Source of the DNA: Alnus glutinosa
Taxonomy: Eukaryota; Streptophyta; Magnoliopsida; Fagales; Betulaceae
Direction: 5' to 3'
Assembly (NCBI RefSeq): GCF_958979055.1
Contig: NC_084888.1
Location: forward strand, 30,742,804-30,806,803
DNA: 64,000 nt
The notes under the pieces were generated by a model. It ran no database searches and was not told where the DNA came from. It worked only from the letters and a program-made list of their open reading frames with translations. The translations under genes were made by a program, and so were the position numbers. This document shows positions 1 through 11,397 of this stretch, piece after piece. Position 1 is the first letter of the stretch; each line of letters opens with the position of its first letter.

Positions 1-1522
1 TAGACACTCACATATACATACATACAAACATACTCATGTACACACAAATGGACATATATCTCTATCATGACTCACAATTACAATAATTCAAGTTATATTT
101 ATTACATTACAAAGATTTTTTTTTTTCTTTTCATCTTTGTAAATGCTTAACATGTTCTTATTACACGAGCTTATACAACCTTATACGAGTCGAGCCGAAC
201 TTATACGAGCTTAGCTCGTATAATAAACAAGTCAAAATTTTTATTCAAGCTTTCTTCGTTTAATAAATGAATCAAGCCGAGTTAATTCAAGCCAAATCCG
301 AGTATGTTTGCAAGCTGCTCTGTTCATTTATAACCCTACAAGCAACTCCCATCTTTTTCAAAGTCGGACTACCTCTAAAGTTTTCCAGACTGCTAATCAC
401 CAAACACATCAAGTCACCAAGTAGGCCACTTTCAATATGTTTTGTGAAAGCATTTCCAATTACTGTAATTTCTTTATTTTTCTATTCGTATCAATAGTGC
501 AGGAAAGATTCCCTTGTAATTTCCCTTGTTCCTATTTGAATAAATAATAATAAATAAATAAATAAAAAGTAAAGTTGATCATGATGAGGATTGATTTTGA
601 GATCTCTTATAGATTCAACTGGGAAAATTACCCCGTGATCGGTTTAATCCCAACAACAAAGCGGTCCACCTGAATCTTTATCAATCTGCTATCTTTCTTG
701 TTCATAAAATTTATTAGGACCACCACAACCGCTTTTGGAGAAATTAGTGAGAAGTTCCCAATTTCTACTATAATTTTCACGAGTTACCCACCAGAAAATT
801 CATGACCTGTCTTTAATTAGCACCCAGTTCATCTACTTTGATTGGGCCATTTAAAAAAATTAATGTTAATTAATATCTCATTTTGTTGATGTGTAATGTT
901 AATTAACTATAATTTTTTTAAAAAACTATCACTAATTCACATGCAGTGCCACATCAATATAGTTTAATAAAGACATCGTATATCATTTATCTTTCCACAA
1001 TCCTAAGAAGTTTTCATAGCCAAACTGCAATACCATTAAGTCAACATCAATGACAAATACAAAATTAAGAAATCTATACACAAATGTTAATATATACAAA
1101 AACAAAGATAAATACATATTTTTAGCTTCGAGAAATGTTAGGTTTTTCTAATTTTTTATTAAAAAAATAATAATAATTCACAAATGATGTATCATTATCT
1201 CTTGACCTTATGTTTCTATTTATTAAAACAATAGATCACGTTGGACGATGTCACATCATTTAAAAATCAATTATTTTTTTTAAAAAAAAAATTGAAACCT
1301 AAACCCTTCTCGTTTGCTTTTGCTTCTCACACACTACCCCGAGGTAAGATATTCTTGCAGCCCATTTTGCCTCTCGTATTTCGGCCATGGAAAGGGATGA
1401 ACTTTATGCTATTTATTATTATTTTCGTTTTATTTTTTATTTTTGTAATTTTAACTCGAAGATCTTTATATATATATATATATATAAAGAGAAAATCCAA
1501 GCTCTTAGAAAACCTTGAGAAA
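1..1522. other. AT-rich intergenic DNA
   Basis: No gene is supported here. At about 170-310 a degenerate repeat built on ttatacgagc and its complement gctcgtataa occurs several times and looks like the remnant of a dispersed plant repeat. A short TA run lies at 1468-1487, just downstream of the 3' end of the DUF1442 gene on the minus strand. Confidence 0.5.
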
Positions 1523-2271
1523 TCACCACCGGAACACATGCTCCTCACCGGACCGCGCATCGATGTGCTTGATCCAACGGCTAGGACCCTTCCTGGGACA
1601 CGGAGCCCCACCTTTGCTACCTATATGGGCAATATCCAACCCGGATCCCTTCCCCATCGGCAAAAGCACGGTCCTCACCACACGTGTCCCTCTCTCCAGC
1701 ACCCCATGCCATCGAAGCCCCGAAACGTTTCTCTGGCACGCGTTTTTGCACGCCAAAACCGCGCCTCTTGGGCTCAGCCTAGCGAGCCTCAGAACCCTTG
1801 CGAAGTCTCCGCGCTCACAATCCACCACCAGAAAATCCACGCCCACCAGCCCCCCCATCGCCGCCTCAGCCTCGCCCACCACCACCTCCGTCGGCGTAGA
1901 CACCTCGGCGTACGCCTGTATCGCCTTGACGTACTCTAGTCTCGTCTGCTCGTCCGGGACTATGCACACGTGGCGTCCGCATGCGTGGCGGGCGGCTATG
2001 GCGAGGCCAACGCTTGTCAAGATTGGTTCGCCGTGGAGCCAGGCCTGGACGATCAGCTTCGCATTCCAACCGGCGGCCATGGCGGCTAGCAGCTCAGCTA
2101 CGCCGGAATGTTCTTTGAAATTCCGACACTGCATGCAAATGAAGGAAAAGTTACATTGGGATCGATTGTTTTTGAAAGCTGAAAAATATTTCTTGGGTTT
2201 AGAGTTCTTACCGAATTAACTGTGTCTATATAAGCTTTTGACGCTGTCTCTGGGGACCAAACAAGCTTCAT
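1523..2271 (-). CDS. DUF1442 family protein, two exons, 221 aa
   Basis: Exon 1 is 2271-2212 and exon 2 is 2128-1523. The start codon at 2271 opens MKLVWSPETASKAYIDTVNS, the conserved N-terminus of plant DUF1442 proteins. It is followed directly by a gtaag donor, and exon 2 resumes after tgcatgcag in the same phase. Exon 2 carries the family hallmark AELLAAMAAGWNAKLIV near residue 33 and ends with SRWIKHIDARSGEEHVFRW. About 221 residues is normal for the family, which has a predicted Rossmann, methyltransferase-like fold and no established activity. Exon 2 is strikingly GC-rich against its surroundings, as single-copy members often are. From memory, the Arabidopsis relatives are At2g45360 and At3g60780, which fits the neighbouring genes. 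A (GA)n tract ends two bases before the start codon. Confidence 0.93.

Positions 2272-2273
<2 letters not shown>

Positions 2274-2312
<39 letters not shown>
2274..2312. repeat. (CT)n microsatellite in the 5' leader of the DUF1442 gene
   Basis: About 39 bases of uninterrupted CT, read as GA on the gene's strand, end two bases upstream of the start codon at 2271. GA tracts in plant leaders are known binding sites for BPC/GAGA-type factors; a role here is only inferred. Confidence 0.85.
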
Positions 2313-2316
<4 letters not shown>

Positions 2317-2789
2317 AGAAAACTGAAACTGAGAGGTGTTGCCGTGTTGGGTTAGCTTTTTAAATGCTTTTTTTGAGAGAGAAGCGTTGACATTGGCCGT
2401 ACACTTTAGAAGTTGTGCGTGGGGAGGGGTTTAAGAGTCTTTGGATTTTGTGCCTAAGGAAGTGAACGGAAATATATTATATAATTGCGGCAGGGGGGGG
2501 GGGGGGCTCATCTCCTGCTGGCTGCTGCAGCCATTCTTTGATAAATTTAGTGTTGCTCGATCGTGTGTTTATTAAGGAGAGGTCAGGGGATGTATGTGAG
2601 TAAACAGTTTTCACCACTTGGATTTGTCGTCAAAATTCTCAATGAGCATTCGCACTACTTGTGTACGTACGTGTAGACTGTGTAGTACTGTAGATAAGAG
2701 TAGTATGCAATTAAGCAAAAAAGTAGTGAAGGTAGAAAAACTCAAATTGACGAGCGGTGAGGTTGCTTTAAGCATTAAAAGTAGTGATT
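2313..2789. other. Upstream intergenic DNA with a G14 run
   Basis: This is probably promoter sequence for the DUF1442 gene on the minus strand. A run of 14 G residues lies at 2493-2506. No ORF or element is recognised. Confidence 0.4.
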
Positions 2790-3915
2790 AATGATCTGTT
2801 TGGATTCAGAATAGAATTTAAATTCTATTCTGAATCCAATTCTACCTTCAATGATCACTGGGATCCATGCACAGTGCGTGGGTCCCGCATTTATTTAATA
2901 AAATAATAATAAATTATTTTTTTAAAAAAAAATAATAATAATTTTTTTTTTTTAATTTTTTTAAAAAAATAATAACTTTTTTTAAAAAAAAAAAAAAAAA
3001 AAAGGCAGGGTGGCTGCCGGTTGGTAGCCACCCCTCAAAGGGGGTGGCGCACTGCCACCACCATAGGTGGCCGGGGGCGCCACCCCCGACACTTGGGGAA
3101 GGCCGCGCGGCCTCCCCCGACCTCGGGGGTGGCCGCGCGACCACCATTAAATCTAGGGGTTGGCCTCGCGCCACCCCCTAGATTTAATGGGGGTGGCAGC
3201 GCGCCACCCCCAACCACTTGGGGAAGGCCGCGCGGCCTCCCCCGACCACTGGGGGTGGCCGCGCGGCCATCCCCGACCACTGGGGGTGGCCGCGCGGCCT
3301 CCCCCGACAACTTGGGGTGGCCGCGCGGCCTCCCCCGACAACTGGGGGTGGCCGCGCGGCCATCCCCGACCACTGGGGGGTGGCCGCGCGGCCACCTTTA
3401 AATCTAGGGGTTGGCCTCGCGCCACCCCCTAGATTTAATGGGGGTGGCAGCGCGCCACCCCCAACCACTTGGGGAAGGCCGCGCGGCCTCCCCCGACCAC
3501 TGGGGGTGGCCGCGCGGCCATCCCCGACCCCTGGGGGTGGCCGCGCGGCCTCCCCCGACAACTGGGGGTGGCCGCGCGGCCTCCCCCGACCACTGGGGGT
3601 GGCCACGCGGCCACCTGCCGGTTGCTTCTATTTTTTTTTTTAAAATTTTAATTTTAATTTTGTTTTTTCTTTTAAAAAGAAAAAATATTTATTTTTTAAT
3701 TAAATAATTATTATTTAAATCATTATTTCACCTAACTTTTCACAAATACCAATCATTATACACAACTTTTCAAACTTCCAATCATTTCTTACTATTAAAA
3801 ATAATATTTTTTAATCTAAAAATTCAACACCTAAACACAACTTTTTGCCTCGAACTTCGCAATTAGAATAAGAATTCAATTCTAATTCTAAAAATTCAAT
3901 ACCCAAACGCACCAT
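2790..3915. mobile_element. Non-autonomous TIR element carrying a GC-rich core
   Basis: The left end opens with ctgtttggattcagaatag. The right end closes with cccaaacgcacc, whose complement reads ggtgcgtttggg, so the two ends are imperfect inverted repeats of the gtttggat type common in plant MITEs. The outer arms are AT-rich and contain gaatt/aattc palindromes, for example near 2812-2840 and 3860-3890. The core from 3003 to 3617 is a GC-rich minisatellite. I cannot settle the superfamily because no clear target duplication is visible. Confidence 0.5.
3003..3617. repeat. GC-rich minisatellite with a 251-bp higher-order period
   Basis: The basic unit of about 31-32 bp centres on ggtggccgcgcggcc followed by tcccccgaccactgggg. 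A larger block starting atctaggggttggcctcgcg occurs at 3151 and again at 3402, a period of 251 bp. Each block also contains an inverted pair (ccaccattaaatctagggg and its near-complement), so a strong hairpin is expected. Long open frames run through the array on both strands because the repeats lack stops; they are not genes. Confidence 0.85.
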
Positions 3916-4377
3916 AAGGGTGAGAAATAAAAGGGAACTAATACATGCAGAATAGGCACATCCCACTTATATTGGTAGGACCATCCACTCACATGAGTCA
4001 CCAATGTAAGTAGTTATGCATAATTTTGTGCAGAGTTTTTTCCGAAATAAAATATGTTCAATACTTAATTGACCTCTAAACTTTCGAGAAGGTGATCAAA
4101 GTCATGGAAGGCATGCAGTTTACGCTGTAGCTGGCACACGAATAGTTGCATATGATGGAAATTAAGTTGTACTGTTATTATTATTATTATTATTATTATT
4201 CTCTCTTTTCTTGGTCCTGAAATAATTTATAAAAGAGAATGTGTCAAATGAATGACACGGCCCTATAAATTCTTAGAACAGATGTCAAGAAAACTAGCCG
4301 CCAGTAAAATTAGTAAAAGGAAGAACAAGACGGGGCATGAACCTCGAAAGGCCCATCATCCTGGCCTTCTCAAACCC
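3916..4377. other. Intergenic DNA with (TTA)n
   Basis: No gene is seen. An ATT/TTA microsatellite lies at about 4174-4200. Confidence 0.5.
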
Positions 4378-4806
4378 TCACAAGAAAACCATTGCAATAA
4401 GTTTCCACCAGAATGAGAACCAAAGTAGCAAATAGGGAACTGAGAGAGATCGGATCGAAGCTATTAAGACAATTTTCGGCTTGGTCACACGAGCTTCTAG
4501 AAAATCCCTGTTGTCTTTTCCTGCAAAATAGTAAACTCGGTAAGGATGCTTGCTGGGGGTACTAGCTGGTCCCACTCCGATACTTAAGTCAGTTCTCAGA
4601 CTTCCAAGACTACAAGAGCATCGATCCATTGTGGTATAGGGCAGGCAAATCTTGATCACTTGTTCTTCTTCGTACTCATTTTTGAAGAGAATATTGCATC
4701 CCCTTTTGTGACAAGTGCCACCTCCCTGTGCTTCCACAAGCTGCAAGGATAAGTATGGATAATAAGAAGCTTCAACGGAATTCTCTTCCGAGAAATATTC
4801 CTTCAT
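4378..4806 (-). other. Unrecognised 142-codon open frame
   Basis: This open frame on the minus strand has balanced amino-acid composition with no low-complexity stretches, which is unusual for the surrounding AT-rich spacer. It contains cysteine-bearing segments (GGGTCHKRGCNILF and MDRCSCSLGSLRTD) and a hydrophobic C-terminal stretch. An embedded ttttgcag at about 4519-4526 would be a usable splice acceptor, so this may be two pieces of genomic DNA rather than one exon. I do not recognise a family. It may be an exon of a decayed gene or chance. Confidence 0.15.
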
Positions 4807-4960
4807 CTTTCTTAATTGGTAAAACTAGAAATGATGCAAATGTACTCTTTGGATAACCTTCTCTCGATTAGATCGGTCTGTTTGCCCTTTCTTTTTCCTT
4901 TTTTACCCAATATTTAAAAAATTAAAAAACATTAGCAAACTGATACCTCTAGAAACCATT

Positions 4961-5049
4961 CGCAATGGGGACGCAGATGTTACTGCATCCGCAATGGGTA
5001 ACATTGATATAATACAAGTATTGCAGTAACATCCGCGTCACCCATTTCG
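4961..5049. mobile_element. Short hairpin MITE
   Basis: The arm at 4961-4987 (cgcaatgggg, then acgcagatgttactgca) is nearly complementary to 5022-5049 (tgcagtaacatccgcgtca, then cccatttcg). The roughly 90-bp element has a loop of about 35 bases and no coding capacity. Confidence 0.6.
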
Positions 5050-6692
5050 AATTGATTTCGAAAATATTGACGGGATGTAACATTACTCTTATAAACAACT
5101 TTGTTTTAAAAATATATATTTTCACAAAAAATTTAAAATTCTTTGTACATTTACGTACCTAGCTCACACCAAATTTTATATTGTTTTTGTGACTTCTTGT
5201 CTTTCTCAGGGTATTAAGTTCTTAAATTATGCTTCGGATGGACGTCAAGCGGTTGATATTACCTCCCTGAGACCGGAACTTCTTGTTTTATAGGGCGAAT
5301 TTAATGAAAGTAAGAGTTATATAATGGCAAGATTATTGTATTTGTAAATATGGAATGGGATAAAAATAAAAATAAAAAATAAAAAATAAAAGTTTGGTGT
5401 TTTCCTAATATAAAAAAAAAAACTATCCTTAATTACATCATATAAGTCACTGCCGTACAACCATTTTGTACGAAGCCTAACCCAAGTACCTTCCATCTTA
5501 CTATATATATTAAAGCCCAACGTTGATATTTGTTTAAAAAGTTGAATTTTATTCATCGATATCATATCATTCAACAAAATTAATCCAATTATATGTTAAT
5601 GGCAATAAACAAATACAATCTAACCCACAAAAAATTATATTTTCAGTTCCATCCCTTATAATAAATCTTGTATAATTGTTTTGAGTGACAGTAATAAATT
5701 TGCTAATTTTGATATAATCCTTGTAGAGGATGAGGTGCCCGAACAAAGGGAGGCCGATATGTTGTTTGGTAACTCTAGGGGAGGCGCGTGCCATACACGC
5801 GCTGGGCTCCGGCGATGACAGTGCCCCTACTATTGACTTGGGTTGATTTTTCTGTTAGATGTGCTTGTGTATTCCTTAGTTTCTACGCACAGTTTGTTTA
5901 TGTATGGCACAAATTTTATTGGAATTTTCATTGTAAGGGGCTTAATTGTAATTCTAGTAAAATTTGAGATTCTACTTTGGCAGCTATTTTTTAAGTCAAA
6001 TCCTTCTAGCTTAAGAGTGTGGGGGGTCTGTCCCTCATTTCTCAATATGTAAGCATTTGGGCTTTTAGATTCAGTAATAGCACATGCTATCAGTTCAAAA
6101 ATAAATAAATCAGACCAGACATAAATTAATTACAAATTTATTTATAGTTAATTCTTATAAATTCGTCTAATAAATTGACACTTGTTTTTAAAGCATGTGT
6201 TATTAATGCCATTAAAAAAGAATAAAGATTTCCTTCAAATTGGCCTCCAACGCGTCCAGTCTATAAAATTGTCATGTTTCCTTTTGCATGTAAGAAGTAC
6301 ACTTTTTTTTAATTGTAATAACAAAGTTGAAATAAATTTTATTAAAAATACATTTACTCTTCCAACTTTGCACTTGCAATTAAAAAAAAAAAAACATGTG
6401 TTTCTCACATGCAGAAATACACGGCATTTTTATAGTTTAAGTTGAAAGAACTACCTCCAACCTAGTTTGGAGGAAAACTCTATCCATTAAAAAAACATAT
6501 GAGAAGCACATGCTATTAAAAAAAAAATGTGTTTCTCACATATTAAGGGACAAATATCACTTTATTAAACAGGTTTGTATAAATTATCTACAAACCAGTT
6601 TGTAGCTAATTTTGGTTAATAGATTATATACATTTTTTTAAAAAATAAAAATAAAAAAATTGAAGAGTGTTTAGGCTATGGAAGCCCTTCCC

Positions 6693-6693
<1 letters not shown>
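5050..6693. other. Intergenic DNA with decayed MITE pieces
   Basis: No gene is supported. The stretch at about 6110-6610 resembles the material at 63430-64000: both contain the near-palindrome acaaaccagtttgtagctaa and phrases such as gcatgtg...aaacacat. Short open frames here are AT-rich and not credible. Confidence 0.4.
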
Positions 6694-6766
<73 letters not shown>

Positions 6767-7869
6767 AAAAATTAGGGCCTTTTTTTTCAGAATAAAAACA
6801 TTAAAAAATTAAAAATAACCCAAAACACTAAATACTTAAAAGAGTTAAGCTAAAAATCGCAATTATCCCATAATGCTGACGGCAGCCTCAACTCTTAACC
6901 AACTTATATACATATCAGCTTTTTTTAAAAAAGTAGAATAAAAAAAAAATTGTGATTACATTACTCAGTACTTAAAAATTGTTTTTAATTACATCAAAAC
7001 ATTTCTTTAAATAAAAAAAAAAATAAAAAATAAAAAGCCCTCCAAGATCAAATCAAACTCGATCTAAGCATGGATATAATTTTGGGTGAAGAGGCAAAAG
7101 CAGGCTTACCTCATACTCCTAAATATCATGCACACTTGCACATAAATTAGGAATTTAGGAGTTGATGAGTGCCGTACCTTGGACCGTTCAAGTTGTACTT
7201 TACTTAAACCATATCTTTCAACTGACGACTTATCACTGAATAATCACAATTAATTAATTTTTAAAAAGGGTGGCTGTTTTTAAACCTTTGCTTAACTAAA
7301 TATAAGCCAGCAAGTTGTAACATTAGGTTCATAGGGGACACGTCATGACCACGACTTCTCCTAAGTCAATACCTATCTATTGCTATTCTTTTCTATTTTT
7401 TTTAGCAATTATGTATTCCTATTGAGTCAATTAAATTAGAATGGTGTTAATAATAATAATAATAATAAATATTTGTAACGTAATTGATTGAATTGTCAGC
7501 AATTCCAAGTCTTTTTTTTTTCTTTTTGTAACGTGTTAGGGAGTAAAGAAAAGCAAGTGAAATATGAAAGTAAAAAAAAAAATCTAAAAAAGTCTCTCTC
7601 TCAAATCAAACATTAGGCTTTTTTTTTTGCTTTTTTTTTTTTTTTTTTTAGAATAAAAACATTAACAAATAACTCAAAACACAAAATACTTAAAAGAGTT
7701 ACGCTAAAAATCACAATTATTCCATAATGCTGACGACAACCTCAACTCTCAACCAACTTATATACGGATCAATTTTTTTTTAAAAAAAATATATATATAT
7801 TCTGATTAGCATTACTCATATATACTTAAAATTGGTTTTAATTACATCAAAAAAAACATTTCTTTAAAT

Positions 7870-7909
<40 letters not shown>

Positions 7910-8352
7910 TCCAATCATATTAACAAACGGATCAAATCAACCTCGATCTAAGCATGGATATAATTTTGGGTGAAGATGAAAAGGCAGGCTTACCTCATAC
8001 TCCTAAATATCATGCACACTTGCACATAAATTAGGAGTTGATGACTGATGAGTGATGAGTGCCGTACCTTGGACCGTTCAAGTTGTACTTTACTTAAACC
8101 ATCTTTCAAGTTTCAAACGACGACTTATCAATTAAAAATCAACAATTAATTAATTTTTAAAAAGGGTGGCTGTTTTTAAACCTTTGCTTAACTAAATTCT
8201 AAATATAAGCCAGCAAGTCGTACCATTGGGTTCATAGGGGACACGTCATGACCACGACTTCTCCTAACTCAATACCTATCTATTGCTATTTCTTTTCTTT
8301 TCTCCTTTCTTTTTTATCAATTTTGTATTGCTATTGAGTCAATAAAATGTGC

Positions 8353-8390
<38 letters not shown>

Positions 8391-8465
8391 TACTTGTGAT
8401 GTAATTGATGAAATTGTCGCCAATTCAGTCTCTTTTTTTTTTTTTCAACATGTTAGGGAGTAAAA
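6694..8465. repeat. Tandem duplication, two units of about 0.88 kb
   Basis: Unit 1 (about 6694-7588) and unit 2 (about 7589-8465) share long near-identical segments. Examples are cataatgctgacg (6871/7724), ggatataattttgggtgaag (7072/7953), cacttgcacataaattagg and gggacacgtcatgaccacga. Both end near gttagggagtaaa (7536/8453). Unit 1 starts in a (CT)n run at 6696-6763, and the corresponding start of unit 2 keeps only a few CT. Unit 2 has a long poly-A at about 7869-7906 and a (TAA)n at about 8353-8388. No coding content is recognised. Confidence 0.85.
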
Positions 8466-8470
8466 TTTTG

Positions 8471-8747
8471 GGGATTTGATTCTTGTACAACACCAATACA
8501 ATAACTGTACAACAACCCCTCACATGGGAAAATGTTAGATTTACAACACCAATACAACAACTGTACAACAATCCCTCACATGAGGGTGCATACTGGGGCC
8601 CACCCTCATGTGAGGGGTTGTTGTATTAGTGTTGTACAAGAATCAAATCCCCCTCACATGAGGGTGGACCCTAGTATGTGGGACCCACCTTCATGTGAGA
8701 GATTGTTGTACAATTGTTGTATTGGTGTTGTAAATCTAACATTTTCC
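8471..8747. mobile_element. Compound hairpin MITE with interleaved arms, 9-bp TSD
   Basis: The element is flanked by direct repeats aaaattttg at 8462-8470 and 8748-8756, a 9-bp duplication typical of Mutator-like insertion. Inside, four arms alternate. The arm at 8471-8526 pairs with 8608-8651, and the arm at 8527-8588 pairs with 8686-8747. All arms share a core close to acaacaccaatacaacaact and ccctcacatg. This looks like two related MITEs interlocked and then inserted or moved as one. It has no coding capacity. Confidence 0.75.
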
Positions 8748-8819
8748 AAAATTTTGTGATAGGGCCGACCTATAAATAGGGAATCTTGATCTTTAAGTTA
8801 TAAATTATTTTCGTGATTC

Positions 8820-9175
8820 TTAAAGTTCTTCTATTTCGTTCTGTTTGTTTTGACGTAAAATGTTTCTTATCAAAAAATATTTTTAGGGAAATTGTATTTT
8901 AGGAAAATAATTTTCGCTAAAAACATTTTCGATATTTGGTGCGCACCGAAAATCTCAATTTTTTTATTCAACAATTTTTATTCACAACATAAAAATATCA
9001 AGATAATTTTTTATTTTTTTTTAAAAAAAAAAAAAAAAAGAAGAGTTCCGACGGTGGTTCGACAGAGGTCCAGCGGTAACCCGGTGGTGGCTATACAATG
9101 GTCAATTGGGACCCGATGGTGGCCCACGAAAGCTTGTACAAGTTGTTGTAAGAGATAAAAATTGGTGCTTAATTA
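8820..9175. repeat. Dispersed repeat, gtttgttttgacgtaaaatg family
   Basis: The motif tttgttttgacgtaaaatg at about 8846 recurs as a variant at about 20699 and in inverse orientation at about 26218. Each is followed by a similar phrase about ggtggtccaac or ggtccagcgg. This is probably one end of a non-autonomous TIR element; boundaries are approximate. Confidence 0.4.
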
Positions 9176-9902
9176 GCGTGTCATCCCAATAATTAATTAG
9201 AGTGCTAAAGAACAAAAAAACAGATGGAGAAATAGTCTTTGCCACCTCATGATTGAAAAGGAGAAATCGCCCTTCTGCTTATTTAAATGTACATTAATCA
9301 CTACACAAATGATGACATCAATTAACGTTGATGGCTTAAAAAGATCATAACATCCCTCATGAAATCTTTGCACCCCAGTCCAAACCCTATGTTAAGCTTA
9401 CAATAAGATGTTTGGTGAAACTCCTATTACCAAATATGTGTATTTTAAGGCCAGTCCCCTTCAACTCCTAATTATGAATTAAAATTGGAACACTTTTAAA
9501 GAAGGTGGTAGCTTCGCGCTTCTTCCATTCGAATAATAAATAAATTATCTTTCGAACACAAATTTAGAGAAGAAAAGCTTAGAGCCCTGCCAACGGGATT
9601 TTTTTTTTTTTTTTTTTTAATATTATTTTTATTTTATTTTTTTTTTTAATTTATATGAGTATTTTATCTTATTGAAAAAAATTTATGGCCATTTGTCTTT
9701 TTGTTGGCGACATTAACAATTTTTTGTAACTTACGAGGGACATTGTCGTAATTTAAAAATTGAGAGAAACACGATCAATTGGATAATAGTTTGGGAGGGA
9801 GATACGTATTTTTTATTTTCTTTTTTAATTATTGGTGACGGTATTTGACTTTGTCTAATAAATTTGAGAAGTTGTTGGATAGTTTTCAATTACAGTAACA
9901 AC

Positions 9903-10073
9903 GAGTAATGCTACATATCATCTTCTTATCCTCCTTTTATCCTCTCAAAATTGATGTGGCTCTTGAAATCACCATTGAATTTATGATAGATCGTTATTAG
10001 ATTTTGATCTAATGGTGATTTTAAGAGCCACATCAATTTTGGAATGACAAATAGATGATATGTAGCATTACTC
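9903..10073. mobile_element. 171-bp hairpin MITE
   Basis: Terminal inverted repeats are gagtaatgctacatatcatct on the left and its complement on the right, ending at 10073. A second inner inverted pair (aaaattgatgtggctcttga / ttaagagccacatcaatttt) makes the element almost a full hairpin. Relatives with the same inner arms lie at 55556-56165. Confidence 0.75.
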
Positions 10074-11199
10074 AGTAACGGCATATTTTTAGTCTCAACC
10101 AAAAATATAAAATATAATAATTATTTTTAAATATATTTTTCCCTCAAATACGGTCGGACCAGTGCAACTGTGCAAGCCTTCAATCTCTACCTCCAAGCGC
10201 ACGGTTCTGACGGCAACTATTGAGAAATGATAATGGGCCGATCTGTTATTGGGCCAAATTATCCTGGCCCGGTGACTATGCAGGCTTGAGCATGTCTTAT
10301 GCACTTGTTTTGGTAGCTAATCCTTTGGAAATGCTCTAACAATATAACACTTTTTGGCCTCTACAAAAAAATATTAAACTTTTTTATTTTTATTTTTTTC
10401 TCTATGGTCAATAGTAGTTTTAGTCCAAGACTACCCACGACAATTTATTTCCCAACAATATTATATGTCATTTTTTTTTTTATTCTGTTAATATATTATT
10501 ATTAATCAGTTTTTAATTTTATTTTTTTAATTAAGAGCTTATTTAAAAGTTGATTGACAATGCCACTTCATAAAACTATACTGTATAACATTTCTATTTA
10601 TTTTGGGTCTTCCAACTTGATGAAAGAACCAGTGAGGACAGAAAAAATCATAACAATTACTGATGTGGGTGTTTATTATGAAAAATGATTGTTTTATTAT
10701 TATTATTTATTTATTTTTTCATATGGTGTACATTGCTGCAAGTCTGTTGTAGATGTACAGCAAATGGACATGTATCCGGTTTCCAACAAGCGAGATACAA
10801 CATAAAATACAAGCAAAGTAAATAATGCCCCATTAACACAATATTTTAATTTTTTTTTAATAAATGAAAGACATATTTATATTCATGTTTTTCTAGTTAA
10901 TTAGGGTTTAAAACTATAATTAACAATTAACTTTTTATATACATGTTCAGAAAATTCTCCGTTTTTTTTTTAAGTGTGTAACTATATATTTGTAATTATC
11001 TTCCCTTTAATTTTTTTTTTTTAAAAAAAAATATTTGGTTTCCAACTTTTGTTTATTTATTATCCATCTCCATTCTAAAAATTGATAAATCTACCGTTGA
11101 ATATATAGAACCACATGAAACCAACATGTGATTTCTCATATTCAAAGATAAATTTACCAAAAAAAAAAAAAAAAAAAAAGAGAAAAAAGGAGGTAAAAA
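10074..11199. other. Intergenic DNA upstream of the PPR gene
   Basis: AT-rich sequence without a credible gene. It contains several A/T homopolymers, including a run of about 20 A starting near 11159. Confidence 0.4.
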
Positions 11200-11385
11200 A
11201 AGGTGCTGACATGAATACTAACGGAATCTGTCAAAATTTTTAACGAAATTTAACTCTGGAAAACGATTTGTAAATTAAGTAAACTACATAAATTTCTAAA
11301 TTAATTTTGATACTTAAAAAAAAAAATTATAATTTAAGACAATTACAAGGACTAATAGTGCAATTTTTTCGTATACAAATAACAA
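11200..11385. mobile_element. Remnant of a Mutator-like MITE end
   Basis: Phrases gctgacatga, acggaatctgt, acgatttgtaa and actaatagtgcaatttttt follow the order seen in the right half of the intact element at 38229-38700. Only this half is present, and it ends about a dozen bases before the PPR start codon, so it probably forms part of that gene's leader or promoter. Confidence 0.5.
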
Positions 11386-11397
11386 CCATATGCACAG

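Noticed and set aside
1241-2219. Plus-strand open frames opposite the DUF1442 gene
   Set aside because: The minus strand has a perfect two-exon DUF1442 model; the GC-rich exon leaves other frames open by chance.
3021-3643. Several overlapping long open frames on both strands, Pro/Gly/Arg-rich
   Set aside because: They arise from a stop-free GC-rich minisatellite. All frames are open because the repeat unit lacks stop codons, and no start or splice context is credible.
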